Shown: one piece after another, positions 55,401 to 63,183 of the stretch
Numbering within the stretch: position 1 is the first letter of the stretch
How the letters are laid out: the number at the start of each line of letters is the position of its first letter
From: Flagellimonas aurea
GTDB lineage: Bacteria; Bacteroidota; Bacteroidia; Flavobacteriales; Flavobacteriaceae
Length of the DNA: 64,000 nucleotides
Assembly (NCBI RefSeq): GCF_017313785.1
Contig: NZ_JAFLNL010000016.1
Coordinates: 1 to 64,000 of the forward strand
Direction: 5' to 3'
Notes under the pieces: model-generated
The model's input: the letters and a program-made list of their open reading frames with translations, nothing else
Database searches by the model: none
What the model was told of the DNA's origin: nothing
Position numbers and translations under genes: made by a program

Positions 55401-56804
55401 ATGGAAAAATATGATATAACAATTATTGGTTCCGGTCCAGGTGGCTACATGTGTGCCATACGTGCTGCACAACTGGGCTTTAAAGTGGCCATAATCGAAA
55501 GGTACAGTACCCTTGGCGGCACTTGCCTTAACGTGGGTTGTATCCCTTCAAAAGCCTGGCTGGAAGCATCGGAACATTACCACAAGCTCAAACACCAATT
55601 CGAGGATTTCGGCATTGATGTCAAGGAGGCGAATGTAGATATTGTAAAAATGAACCAAAGGGTTCAAGACGTCGTGGGGGAAATCATCAACGGGGTAGCC
55701 TACCTGATGAAAAAGAACAAGGTTACCGTTTATGAAGGCCACGGAAACATCAAGGACAAAAACACCATTGAAATTAAGGGCGAGGACAAAACACAAACCA
55801 TAGAAACCGATAAAATGGTCATCGCCACCGGGTCAAAACCTGCATCCTTGCCCAACATAGAAATAGATAAAAAAAGGATTATTTCCTCTACGGAAGCGCT
55901 TGCCCTTAAAGAAATCCCCAAACACTTGATGGTCGTTGGAGGTGGTGTCATTGGGGTCGAGATAGGTTCGGTTTTCGCCAGGTTAGGTTCAAAGGTTTCC
56001 ATCGTAGAGTATTTTGATGGGCTTATTTATACAATGGACAAATCCGTAGGGCATCAATTGTACAGGTCCCTAAGAAAACAAGATATCGAGTTCTATCTGG
56101 AACACAAGGTCACAAAAGCTGTGGCAGCAGATGATAAAGTAACCCTTACGGCACAGAACAGGAAAGACGACAAGGAAATGCAGTTGGAAGGCGACTATTG
56201 CCTGATGGCCATTGGGAGAAAACCTTTTACATCAGGCTTGGGCCTTGCAAACGTGGGAGTGGAAACCAACGAAAAAGGACAAATAAAAGTAGACGATAAC
56301 CTGGAAACCAATGTAAAAGGGGTCTATGCCATTGGAGATGTAGTCCGAGGTGCGATGCTCGCCCATAAGGCCAGTGAAGAAGGTGTTTTTGTGGCCGAAC
56401 GCATTGCGGGACAAAAGCCGCACATCAATTATTCCCTCATACCAAACATTGTCTATACACAGCCCGAAGTAGCCGGCGTGGGACTTACCGAAGAGGAACT
56501 TAAAGAAGCAGGAAGGGCTATAAAAACGGGCACGTTTCCCTTTAAGGCCAATGCACGGGCCAAGATAAGTATGGACACCGATGGCTTTATAAAAGTGATT
56601 GCAGACAAGGAAACCGATGAAATTTTGGGCGTTCATATGATAGGTCCGCGCATAGCCGATAGTTATACGGAAGCTGTCGTGGCGATGGAATTCAGGGCAG
56701 CGGCAGAGGATATTGCCAGAATGTCCCACGGACACCCCACATTTTCAGAAACCTTTAAGGAAGCCTGCTTGGCTGCTACCGAAGACAGGGCGTTGCATAT
56801 ATAA
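55401..56804 (+). CDS. lpd: Dihydrolipoyl dehydrogenase-type flavoprotein
   Basis: A 467-residue FAD/NAD disulfide oxidoreductase: GSGPGG at 10-15, redox pair C42/C47 in GGTCLNVGC, NAD loop VVGGGVIGVEIGSVFARLGS, and the C-terminal HPT-SE catalytic motif (His445, Glu450). These are dihydrolipoamide dehydrogenase features; the C-terminal Cys pair of mercuric reductase is absent. No E1/E2 genes are near, so in this cluster it may serve as a stand-alone disulfide reductase in metal or oxidative stress. Confidence 0.92.
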   Translation: MEKYDITIIGSGPGGYMCAIRAAQLGFKVAIIERYSTLGGTCLNVGCIPSKAWLEASEHYHKLKHQFEDFGIDVKEANVDIVKMNQRVQDVVGEIINGVAYLMKKNKVTVYEGHGNIKDKNTIEIKGEDKTQTIETDKMVIATGSKPASLPNIEIDKKRIISSTEALALKEIPKHLMVVGGGVIGVEIGSVFARLGSKVSIVEYFDGLIYTMDKSVGHQLYRSLRKQDIEFYLEHKVTKAVAADDKVTLTAQNRKDDKEMQLEGDYCLMAIGRKPFTSGLGLANVGVETNEKGQIKVDDNLETNVKGVYAIGDVVRGAMLAHKASEEGVFVAERIAGQKPHINYSLIPNIVYTQPEVAGVGLTEEELKEAGRAIKTGTFPFKANARAKISMDTDGFIKVIADKETDEILGVHMIGPRIADSYTEAVVAMEFRAAAEDIARMSHGHPTFSETFKEACLAATEDRALHI

Positions 56805-56823
56805 AATTATAAAAAAAACGAAG

Positions 56824-57033
56824 ATGAAGAAAATTCAAAAACTAACCCAAGAAATCAACGAATTGACCCTAAGGATTGAACACGAATATCCCGAACTCTA
56901 TCGGTATTTGGATGAGAACCCCATAACGATTCCCGTAGATGATGAAGCAAAACCGACCATTAAATCGTTCGCTGATTATTTGGAGAGCTTAAAATCGATT
57001 TTGGAAAAATATATGGAATCCCATAGTAAGTAA
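56824..57033 (+). CDS. Conserved-looking 69-residue protein
   Basis: Small acidic, helical protein from ATG 56824 (KKIQKLTQEINELTLRIE, YPELYRYLDENPITIP, SLKSILEKYMESH). Upstream codons in the frame overlap the flavoprotein end and are not used. It resembles short uncharacterized proteins that travel with such genes in Flavobacteriia, but I cannot name a family. Confidence 0.65.
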   Translation: MKKIQKLTQEINELTLRIEHEYPELYRYLDENPITIPVDDEAKPTIKSFADYLESLKSILEKYMESHSK

Positions 57034-57076
57034 AGATTTAAAAGACCAAACGTAGAATTTAATACAGATTATTTAA

Positions 57077-57877
57077 ATGTCCACTATAAACAAAAGCACT
57101 TTTAAGGTAAGTCAAATGGATTGCCCTTCAGAAGAACAGATGATACGGATGAAACTGGAGTCAAATCCTCAAATCAAATATCTGGACTTTGACATTCCGA
57201 ATAGGAAATTAGATGTGTACCATCAAGGGAATGCCCAAGAAATAAACGTGGAATTGGGTGCATTAAAGTTGGGGGAAAAACTTTTGGGAACAGAAAAGGC
57301 GGAAGCACCTAATACTGAAGATGAGACCAAACAAAAGAAGATACTCTGGTGGGTCTTGTACATCAATTTTGGTTTTTTTGTTATCGAAATGACTACGGGT
57401 TGGATTTCTTCCTCGATGGGTCTAATTGCCGATTCACTGGATATGCTGGCCGATTCCATTGTATATGCATTGAGCCTTTTTGCCGTAGGCGGCGCTATTT
57501 CCAGAAAAAAGAAAGTGGCGAAATTCAGTGGCTATTTTCAGATGGCGTTGGCCCTGCTGGGATTTTCGGAAGTCGTGAGAAGGTTTTTGAGTAGTAGCGA
57601 AACCCCTTTGTTCCAATGGATGATTATCGTTTCCATTTTCGCCCTTATCGGCAACCTCGTTTCCCTATGGTTGATAAACAAGGCCAAAAGCAAGGAAGCG
57701 CATATGCAGGCAAGTGCCATCTTTACCTCAAACGACATTATTGTGAACGGCGGGGTAATACTGGCAGGGGTGCTGGTTTATTTTTTAGACAGTAAATGGC
57801 CCGATTTGGTCATAGGCGGTATTGTATTTGCCTTTGTGATGCGTGGGGCCATTAGAATTTTAAAATTGTCCAAATAA
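57077..57877 (+). CDS. Cation transporter with HMA-like N-terminus (CDF type)
   Basis: A 266-residue membrane protein. The first ~75 residues resemble an HMA fold with a reduced motif (VSQMDCPSEE, only one Cys). Six hydrophobic helices follow with CDF landmarks: SSSMGLIADSLDMLADSIVYAL and SNDIIVNGGVILAGV, matching the paired HD/ND-type metal sites. It lacks the usual C-terminal cytoplasmic domain. Probable metal/H+ antiporter. Confidence 0.85.
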   Translation: MSTINKSTFKVSQMDCPSEEQMIRMKLESNPQIKYLDFDIPNRKLDVYHQGNAQEINVELGALKLGEKLLGTEKAEAPNTEDETKQKKILWWVLYINFGFFVIEMTTGWISSSMGLIADSLDMLADSIVYALSLFAVGGAISRKKKVAKFSGYFQMALALLGFSEVVRRFLSSSETPLFQWMIIVSIFALIGNLVSLWLINKAKSKEAHMQASAIFTSNDIIVNGGVILAGVLVYFLDSKWPDLVIGGIVFAFVMRGAIRILKLSK

Positions 57878-57913
57878 CGTATTGGGAAGAAAAGAAATAG
57901 CAAAAGAAAGATT

Positions 57914-58825
57914 TTGGAAAGGAATCCAAATGCCATATCCCGAATAGGACTCAAAACTACCCTCGTAGGTATTTTGATCAGTGCATTATTGGCATTGATC
58001 AAAGGTTTGGGCGGGGTGTTCGGGCATTCTTATGCCCTTATTGCCGATGCGATCGAATCCGGGGCGGATGTGCTGACATCCGCACTATTATGGGCCGGGT
58101 TGAGATGGTCGTCAAGGCCACCGGATGAAAACCATCCCTACGGACACGGTAAGATAGAGGCCCTGGTGGCGGTGGGTATTGCCATAGCCCTAACCATTGC
58201 AGGTGGTATAATCATAAGGGACAGCATCGACCATATTCTGGTACCCCACAAAACTCCTGCACCCTTCACACTCTTCATACTGGTATTTGTTGTCCTCACG
58301 AAAGAGGCGTTGTATCGCTATGTCATGAAAACAGGTGATGAAATCAATAGTTCGGCCGTCAAGGCCGATGCATTTCACCATAGGAGTGATGCCATTACGT
58401 CGATAGCCGCTTTTATAGGGATTTCCATAGCATTGATCGGTGGCGAAGGGTTTGAGATAGCGGATGATTTCGCGGCACTCATTGCAGCGGGCATTATTCT
58501 GTTCAATGCCTATAAAATAGCTAGGTCATCGGTAAGGGAGTTGCTGGACGAAGCTGTGGAGCCCGAATTTCGAAATGAGGTTATCCGACTGGCCGAAGCC
58601 GTTCCTGAAGTGGTAAGGGTAGAGCGCTGCCATTCCCGAAAGATGGGAACGGCCTTTCATATCGATATGCATATTTGGATCGATGGGGAATTAACTGTGA
58701 CCGAGGGCCATGATATTGCACACAAAGTAAAGGAGAGATTGTTCAGGTCATATTCCGAGATACTTGACGTGCACATCCATATCGAACCTAGCAAAGAGAG
58801 AAATGTTAAAATGACAGAATTATGA
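57914..58825 (+). CDS. Cation diffusion facilitator (FieF/MamB-like)
   Basis: A 303-residue CDF exporter. The TTG at 57914 is the best start in the open frame because no ATG precedes the conserved region (IGLKTTLVGI). Metal sites ADAIESGADV and ADAFHHRSDA correspond to the two halves of site A, HPYGHGK is the loop motif, and the C-terminal domain has CHSRKMGTAFHIDMHIWID and ILDVHIHIEP. Stop and next start overlap as ATGA. Confidence 0.92.
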   Translation: MERNPNAISRIGLKTTLVGILISALLALIKGLGGVFGHSYALIADAIESGADVLTSALLWAGLRWSSRPPDENHPYGHGKIEALVAVGIAIALTIAGGIIIRDSIDHILVPHKTPAPFTLFILVFVVLTKEALYRYVMKTGDEINSSAVKADAFHHRSDAITSIAAFIGISIALIGGEGFEIADDFAALIAAGIILFNAYKIARSSVRELLDEAVEPEFRNEVIRLAEAVPEVVRVERCHSRKMGTAFHIDMHIWIDGELTVTEGHDIAHKVKERLFRSYSEILDVHIHIEPSKERNVKMTEL

Positions 58826-59820
58826 ACATATGGCCATGGGTACTCGTTTTGGGCCTAGCGGCCTGGGCAGCACACTGGGGTGCGGATCGATTGTTGACTC
58901 CTTTAAAGTTGCTCCGCAAGCAATGGGGGCTTACCGCATCCGCTGGAGCCGCTTTTCTTGCCCTTGTAACGGCCAGTCCTGAAGTTGCCATCAATATAAC
59001 CAGTGCGGCACGGGACGTTTCCGATATTGGCCTGGGCAACTTATTGGGTTCCAATATTATTTCCATTCCCTTGATGGTGACCATAGCTTATTTTGCTTCC
59101 AGGAAACAATTCAAGAACAACAAGGAACATCAAGAACATCTTGATAAAAACATTCTGGCGTTGAACAAACGTTCGGTTTCCGTACTGTCCCTTCCTTATC
59201 TGGGCATTATCGCCCTTGTGGCCATTTTAACTCTGCCAAAGCCCTGGCGTGGCCTGCAACCTGTGGACGGGTGGATTATGCTGGCGGCCTATGCTGCGTT
59301 CTTGACCCACGCAATCATAAAAGGCAAGGAAAAGGGCAAAAAAGTAGAATGGAACAAAAAACAGGTCTGGTTATCGATTGCCGGGGCCTTTGCGATAGCA
59401 GTTGGCGCTTTTTTCATAGTGAAGGCGACCGAAAATATTGTTTCTGCCCTAAATATTTCTGAAATCGTGGGAGGCCTTTTCATCACGGGCATAATGACCA
59501 CGGCACCGGAAATATTCAAGACCTGGAGCGTGGTAAAAGGGGGCGAGGTGACAGCGGGCACCACCAGTGTTATTGCAGACAATGCCGTAACGATGACGGT
59601 GGCATTTTTTCCGCTGGCTTTGGTAACCACCCCCATTGAGGACTTTGAACTGTTCTGGGTCAACCTGGCCTTTGTCGGGCTTATGCCACTGCTTTACACA
59701 CTATTTGTGCATCAAAGCAAGGAACTGCACGGTTTCTCTCGTTGGCAGATTTTTGTATTTGATGCGGCATATATAGTTTATTTACTGGTCATGGTTTTTT
59801 ACGTGTTGAAACTTTTTTGA
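58822..59820 (+). CDS. Sodium/calcium exchanger-family membrane protein
   Basis: A 332-residue CaCA-type antiporter with about 10 helices. The two inverted repeats are visible as ALVTASPEVAINITSAARD with GNLLGSNI, and MTTAPEIFKTWSVVKGGE with SVIADNAV; the acidic residues (Glu in SPE, and APE) are the cation-binding carboxylates. It overlaps the CDF gene by 4 bases. Ca2+ or another divalent ion could be carried. Confidence 0.85.
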   Translation: MNIWPWVLVLGLAAWAAHWGADRLLTPLKLLRKQWGLTASAGAAFLALVTASPEVAINITSAARDVSDIGLGNLLGSNIISIPLMVTIAYFASRKQFKNNKEHQEHLDKNILALNKRSVSVLSLPYLGIIALVAILTLPKPWRGLQPVDGWIMLAAYAAFLTHAIIKGKEKGKKVEWNKKQVWLSIAGAFAIAVGAFFIVKATENIVSALNISEIVGGLFITGIMTTAPEIFKTWSVVKGGEVTAGTTSVIADNAVTMTVAFFPLALVTTPIEDFELFWVNLAFVGLMPLLYTLFVHQSKELHGFSRWQIFVFDAAYIVYLLVMVFYVLKLF

Positions 59821-59823
59821 TAG

Positions 59824-59997
59824 ATGAAAGACGAACTTTTTAAAGATTGCTCGATGAGGCTCAATATGCTGGATGAAAACATCCACAAATTGGCCGTAAA
59901 GTATGCTAAAGAATACTATACGACAAACCAATGCTCCAAGGAGGAAGCCCTTGAACGCGGCATTGTAAAAGCAGAGATGGAAGGGCGAAAGCTCTAA
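59824..59997 (+). CDS. Short 57-residue protein, tandem member 1
   Basis: ATG 59824 to TAA 59997 encodes MKDELFKDCSMRLNML, HKLAVKYAKEYYTTN and CSKEEALERGIVKAEME. The C-terminal SKEEALERGIVKAE block matches SREKAITEGIKRAE in the next gene, so the two are paralogues. It follows the exchanger gene by 3 bp. Function unknown. Confidence 0.65.
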   Translation: MKDELFKDCSMRLNMLDENIHKLAVKYAKEYYTTNQCSKEEALERGIVKAEMEGRKL

Positions 59998-60011
59998 AAA
60001 AAGTATACAAT

Positions 60012-60188
60012 ATGGACTGGACATTTGAAGATTTCAAAACAAAACTTGATGGCCTACAGCCGTCAGTTCGGAAGAAGGCCCTCAAAATTGCACAAGAATT
60101 GGTAAAGGAGAATGGGTATTCTCGTGAGAAGGCCATTACGGAGGGAATCAAACGTGCAGAAGAATGGTTTTATGACCTTAGGGGATAG
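60012..60188 (+). CDS. Short 58-residue protein, tandem member 2
   Basis: ATG 60012 to TAG 60188 encodes MDWTFEDFKTKLDGLQ, VRKKALKIAQELVKENG and SREKAITEGIKRAEEWF. Helical, with a repeated EKA..GI..AE motif shared with 59824-59997. Function unknown; perhaps a stress-linked DNA or membrane-associated small protein. Confidence 0.65.
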   Translation: MDWTFEDFKTKLDGLQPSVRKKALKIAQELVKENGYSREKAITEGIKRAEEWFYDLRG

Positions 60189-60224
60189 CATTGGTGCGTT
60201 GATTTTAGTAAAGCACAGTATAAT

Positions 60225-60407
60225 ATGTCACGGGAAAGAAGAAAGCGGAGACTAGAGGAAAAAAAGGGGAATTCAATAAACAGGAAAGTAAGAACCAGAA
60301 AGGAGAAAGGGTATTGCTTGTTGGTTTTTGTGGCAATGTTCCTTGCGGTGCTGACAATTGCCTTTTTAGATGCCATTCTATATGGTTTTTACCTGCTTTT
60401 CAATTGA
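60225..60407 (+). CDS. Small basic single-helix membrane protein
   Basis: A 60-residue protein: a strongly basic N-terminus (SRERRKRRLEEKKGN, RKVRTRKEKG) and one helix (CLLVFVAMFLAVLTIAFLDAI). By the positive-inside pattern the N-terminus should be cytoplasmic. Function not known. Confidence 0.55.
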   Translation: MSRERRKRRLEEKKGNSINRKVRTRKEKGYCLLVFVAMFLAVLTIAFLDAILYGFYLLFN

Positions 60408-60463
60408 ATAATTAAACCTAAAAAGAAAGATTAATGAAGTCAAATCAATAAAAACAAAATGAT

Positions 60464-61306
60464 ATGAAAGATAAAGGAATTTTAATACCCGTAGATTTCA
60501 CACAGGTTTCAGAAAATGCGGTGAGCTACGCAATTGGGCTAGCACAAAAATTGAAATCAAAACTGGTTTTTGTCCACGCCTATTCAGTGGCATATCCATC
60601 CGGTACGCCCATCGGGATGGCAACTATGGCACACAATGTAACAGATACCACAGCATCACAAGAAAAACTCAATAAAGAAAAATTGGATAAGTTTCTAAGA
60701 GGCTTTCCTGAACTGGACAAGTTGGAATTTCAAGCAATTGTCGGTTTCGGGGCAACGGTCGATGTGATTTCTGGCCTGGCTAAGGAAATGAATACCAGTC
60801 TTGTCGTTATGGGTACCAAGGGCACGGCTTCGGGATTTGATGAAATTTTTATTGGAACCGTTACCGAAAAGGTGACACAAAAGGCGCCTTGTCCAGTACT
60901 GGCCGTACCTGAAGATGCCAGCTATACTGCATATAAGCGTATCGGGGTCGCAGTGGATACGGATAGTATGGATAATAGAATAGATTTTGAAATATTGTCC
61001 AGATTATTGCAAAACTATAATGCACAGTTGCACTTTGTACATATAGCGGACAAACAGGAAAGAGTGCCGGAGAAAGCATTTATTCGTGAAAGATTTGGCA
61101 AACTTCTTGTACCTAAGCAATGGTTCTTTACAGTTATCGAGGAAGACAAACCCGAAGAGGGTATCGATGAATTTTTGACTGAAACCCCAATAGACCTATT
61201 GGTTTTGCTTTACAGGGAACACGGATTTTTTGAGGCACTTTTCAAAAAGGGGCTAAGAAAAAAAATGCTGTATGCCTCCAAGGCCCCACTGCTGATAGTT
61301 AAGTAG
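60464..61306 (+). CDS. Universal stress protein, tandem UspA domains
   Basis: A 280-residue UspA-family protein with two domains (about 1-145 and 150-280). Domain 1 begins ILIPVDFTQVSENAV and has the ATP-type loop VVMGTKGTASGFDE with VTEKVTQKAPCPVLAVP. Domain 2 is diverged (LLVLLYREHGFFEAL, ASKAPLLIVK). It closes the metal-stress cluster. Confidence 0.92.
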   Translation: MKDKGILIPVDFTQVSENAVSYAIGLAQKLKSKLVFVHAYSVAYPSGTPIGMATMAHNVTDTTASQEKLNKEKLDKFLRGFPELDKLEFQAIVGFGATVDVISGLAKEMNTSLVVMGTKGTASGFDEIFIGTVTEKVTQKAPCPVLAVPEDASYTAYKRIGVAVDTDSMDNRIDFEILSRLLQNYNAQLHFVHIADKQERVPEKAFIRERFGKLLVPKQWFFTVIEEDKPEEGIDEFLTETPIDLLVLLYREHGFFEALFKKGLRKKMLYASKAPLLIVK

Positions 61307-61671
61307 CTTTTCTACCTATGTGATACTCTAGTAAATATTAGGTATAGCTTACTATGCGAAATTATCGTGCTCATTCTGGGCGCAGGTGGATTGGCTACCA
61401 TGTGGGAAGCAGTCTTTGCGGATGTGGGCGTGGCGTTATTGGCGATTTTTAATGCGGTGCGGTTGCAGCGGATGAAGTGGGCATAAGCCCATAGTAAATA
61501 TCGAAATATAAATTTTCATTCTGGCCAACCGACATTTCCCACAGTACGGGATTTTCATAATTAAATCAACAAACCCTTTAAGGTTTAACCACTTCTTTAT
61601 TGAAGAATTTTACATCTATATTTAGACTTATCTAAAAATATATTTTATTTGGAATAAATATCATTATAGTA
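61307..61671. other. Gene-poor stretch with an ATPase fossil
   Basis: Between the stress protein and the diheme oxidoreductase. The only coding-like part is the P1B ATPase remnant at 61358-61486; the rest, notably 61560-61670, is AT-rich with no open frame. Confidence 0.6.
61358..61486 (+). pseudogene. C-terminal fossil of a P1B-2 metal ATPase
   Basis: Forty-two codons plus TAA translate to LILGAGGLATMWEAVF, ADVGVALLAIFNAVRL and QRMKWA, aligned with the end of the ATPase at 50837 (LILGAIGLATMWEAVF, ADVGVSFVAILNAIRL). No upstream ATPase sequence remains. It is the relic of a second, diverged copy. Confidence 0.88.
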
Positions 61672-62742
61672 ATGTCTAAAATCATTCATTTCTTTATTGG
61701 CCTGTCTTTAATCGCTCTATTTGGCTGTGAAAATTTGGGTCCGGAAGAACCTATGGAATTTGAGCTGTTGGACGGGCCATTGGACGGATTGTCCTTAAGC
61801 GAGCAACAACTGTTTTTAGCAGGGGATATAGCTTTTAACGATGATGTTTTCACGGTTGAAAAAGGTCTTGGCCCCTTGTTTGTTGGCACCAGCTGTGCAA
61901 GTTGCCATTCAGGGGATGGCAAGGGTCATCCTTTCAATCAACTAATCAGATTCGGTAACAATGACTTGAACTTACCCTCGATGTTATCCTTCGGTGATGG
62001 CAGGAACCAAATTCAAAATAAAGCCATACCGGGTTTTGAACCGGAGACCGTGCCTGAAGGCTTCCCATTTTCCATTTTGGTCGCTCCGGCGGTAACGGGA
62101 TTGGGTTTGTTGGATGCTGTCCCTGACGCGAATATTTTGGCTCTCGCAGACCCTTCTGATGCAAATCAAGACGGTATTAGTGGAAGACCTCACTACAATA
62201 TTCCTCCTGAATTCACCAAGATTCGGAATAATAGTGTTCCCCAGGGCAACAATTATATCTTCAGGTTTGGAAAGAAAGCGGGTAGTTATGATTTGTTGCA
62301 CCAAAGCGTCAGCGCATATAACCAGGACATAGGGATTACATCTCTTTATGACCCCATTGACCCGTTCAGTGGACTTGAAGAGGATCTTGAAATTAGTACC
62401 CAAACCTTGAACGATGTCGTTTTCTACCTTAAAACCTTAAAAGCACCAATTCCCAGAAATCAAACAGACCCCGATGTCATTGCTGGAAAAGAACTCTTTG
62501 AATCGGTACAATGTGCTGTCTGTCACACACCCACGTTGACCACAGGATTTTCCCCAATTGAATCGTTATCCTTTAAGGAATTTCATCCCTACTCGGATTT
62601 GTTGTTACATGATGGAAGGGCTTCGAGTATTGAGGAGGCCATTGAATTGCACGGCGGTGAGGCCGATAATTCAAAAGCCCAGTATTTGTCCCTGACCCCA
62701 AAAGAAAAATCACAACTGATAAAATTCATTAATTCCCTATAA
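61672..62742 (+). CDS. Diheme c-type oxidoreductase lipoprotein (DHOR-like)
   Basis: A 356-residue lipoprotein (LIALFGCEN lipobox) with two c-type heme sites, C75-x2-C78-H79 in TSCASCHSG and C281-x2-C284-H285 in VQCAVCHTP. Arrangement and blocks such as APAVTGLGLLDAVPD, ISGRPHYNIP and LHDGRASSIEEAIELHGGEA fit the di-heme oxidoreductase family related to cytochrome c peroxidases. Substrate unknown. The following Rieske gene starts immediately after its stop. Confidence 0.9.
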   Translation: MSKIIHFFIGLSLIALFGCENLGPEEPMEFELLDGPLDGLSLSEQQLFLAGDIAFNDDVFTVEKGLGPLFVGTSCASCHSGDGKGHPFNQLIRFGNNDLNLPSMLSFGDGRNQIQNKAIPGFEPETVPEGFPFSILVAPAVTGLGLLDAVPDANILALADPSDANQDGISGRPHYNIPPEFTKIRNNSVPQGNNYIFRFGKKAGSYDLLHQSVSAYNQDIGITSLYDPIDPFSGLEEDLEISTQTLNDVVFYLKTLKAPIPRNQTDPDVIAGKELFESVQCAVCHTPTLTTGFSPIESLSFKEFHPYSDLLLHDGRASSIEEAIELHGGEADNSKAQYLSLTPKEKSQLIKFINSL

Positions 62743-63183
62743 GTGCATAGAAAAGATTTTATTAAACAATTTGGATATCTGATAGCAGTCCTGCCAGCTT
62801 CCTCCGCTTTACTCGGTAGTTGCGCAGGCCTGTATTATGCATCCTTCGTTGAAGAAGGGGGAGTGCTACGAGTTTCAAAGGGGGAGTTTCAACAGGTGAA
62901 AGGGGGAAAGCAGATTGAACGTGATTTTGTGGTCATCCAGAGCGATTCCATGCGATACCCCATCGGAATATTCAAAACACAAAACAGTAATTATCTGGCC
63001 AGTTTGATGCAATGTACCCATAGGGGCTGTGAACTCAACATTGGCGGCGGCATATTCAACTGTCCATGTCATGGCAGTGAGTTCGACCGTTCAGGCAGGG
63101 TTTTAGAAGGGCCGGCCGAAGAAAACCTAAAATCATTTGAAACAACCGCCGATAATGAAAATATCTATGTGCATGGTTCGTAA
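62743..63183 (+). CDS. Rieske [2Fe-2S] protein
   Basis: A 146-residue exported or membrane-anchored Rieske protein from GTG 62743. Cluster ligands C91-x-H93 (QCTHRGC) and C107-x2-H110 (NCPCHGSEF), with C96 and C109 positioned for the disulfide as in bc1-type Rieske proteins. The N-terminus (FIKQFGYLIAVLPASSALLGSC) is a signal or lipoprotein-like segment. It is probably an electron partner of the adjacent diheme protein. Confidence 0.92.
   Translation: MHRKDFIKQFGYLIAVLPASSALLGSCAGLYYASFVEEGGVLRVSKGEFQQVKGGKQIERDFVVIQSDSMRYPIGIFKTQNSNYLASLMQCTHRGCELNIGGGIFNCPCHGSEFDRSGRVLEGPAEENLKSFETTADNENIYVHGS

Noticed and set aside
55401..56804. Mercuric reductase
   Set aside because: The C-terminal Cys pair and N-terminal HMA domain of MerA are missing, and the HPT-SE motif is that of dihydrolipoamide dehydrogenase.
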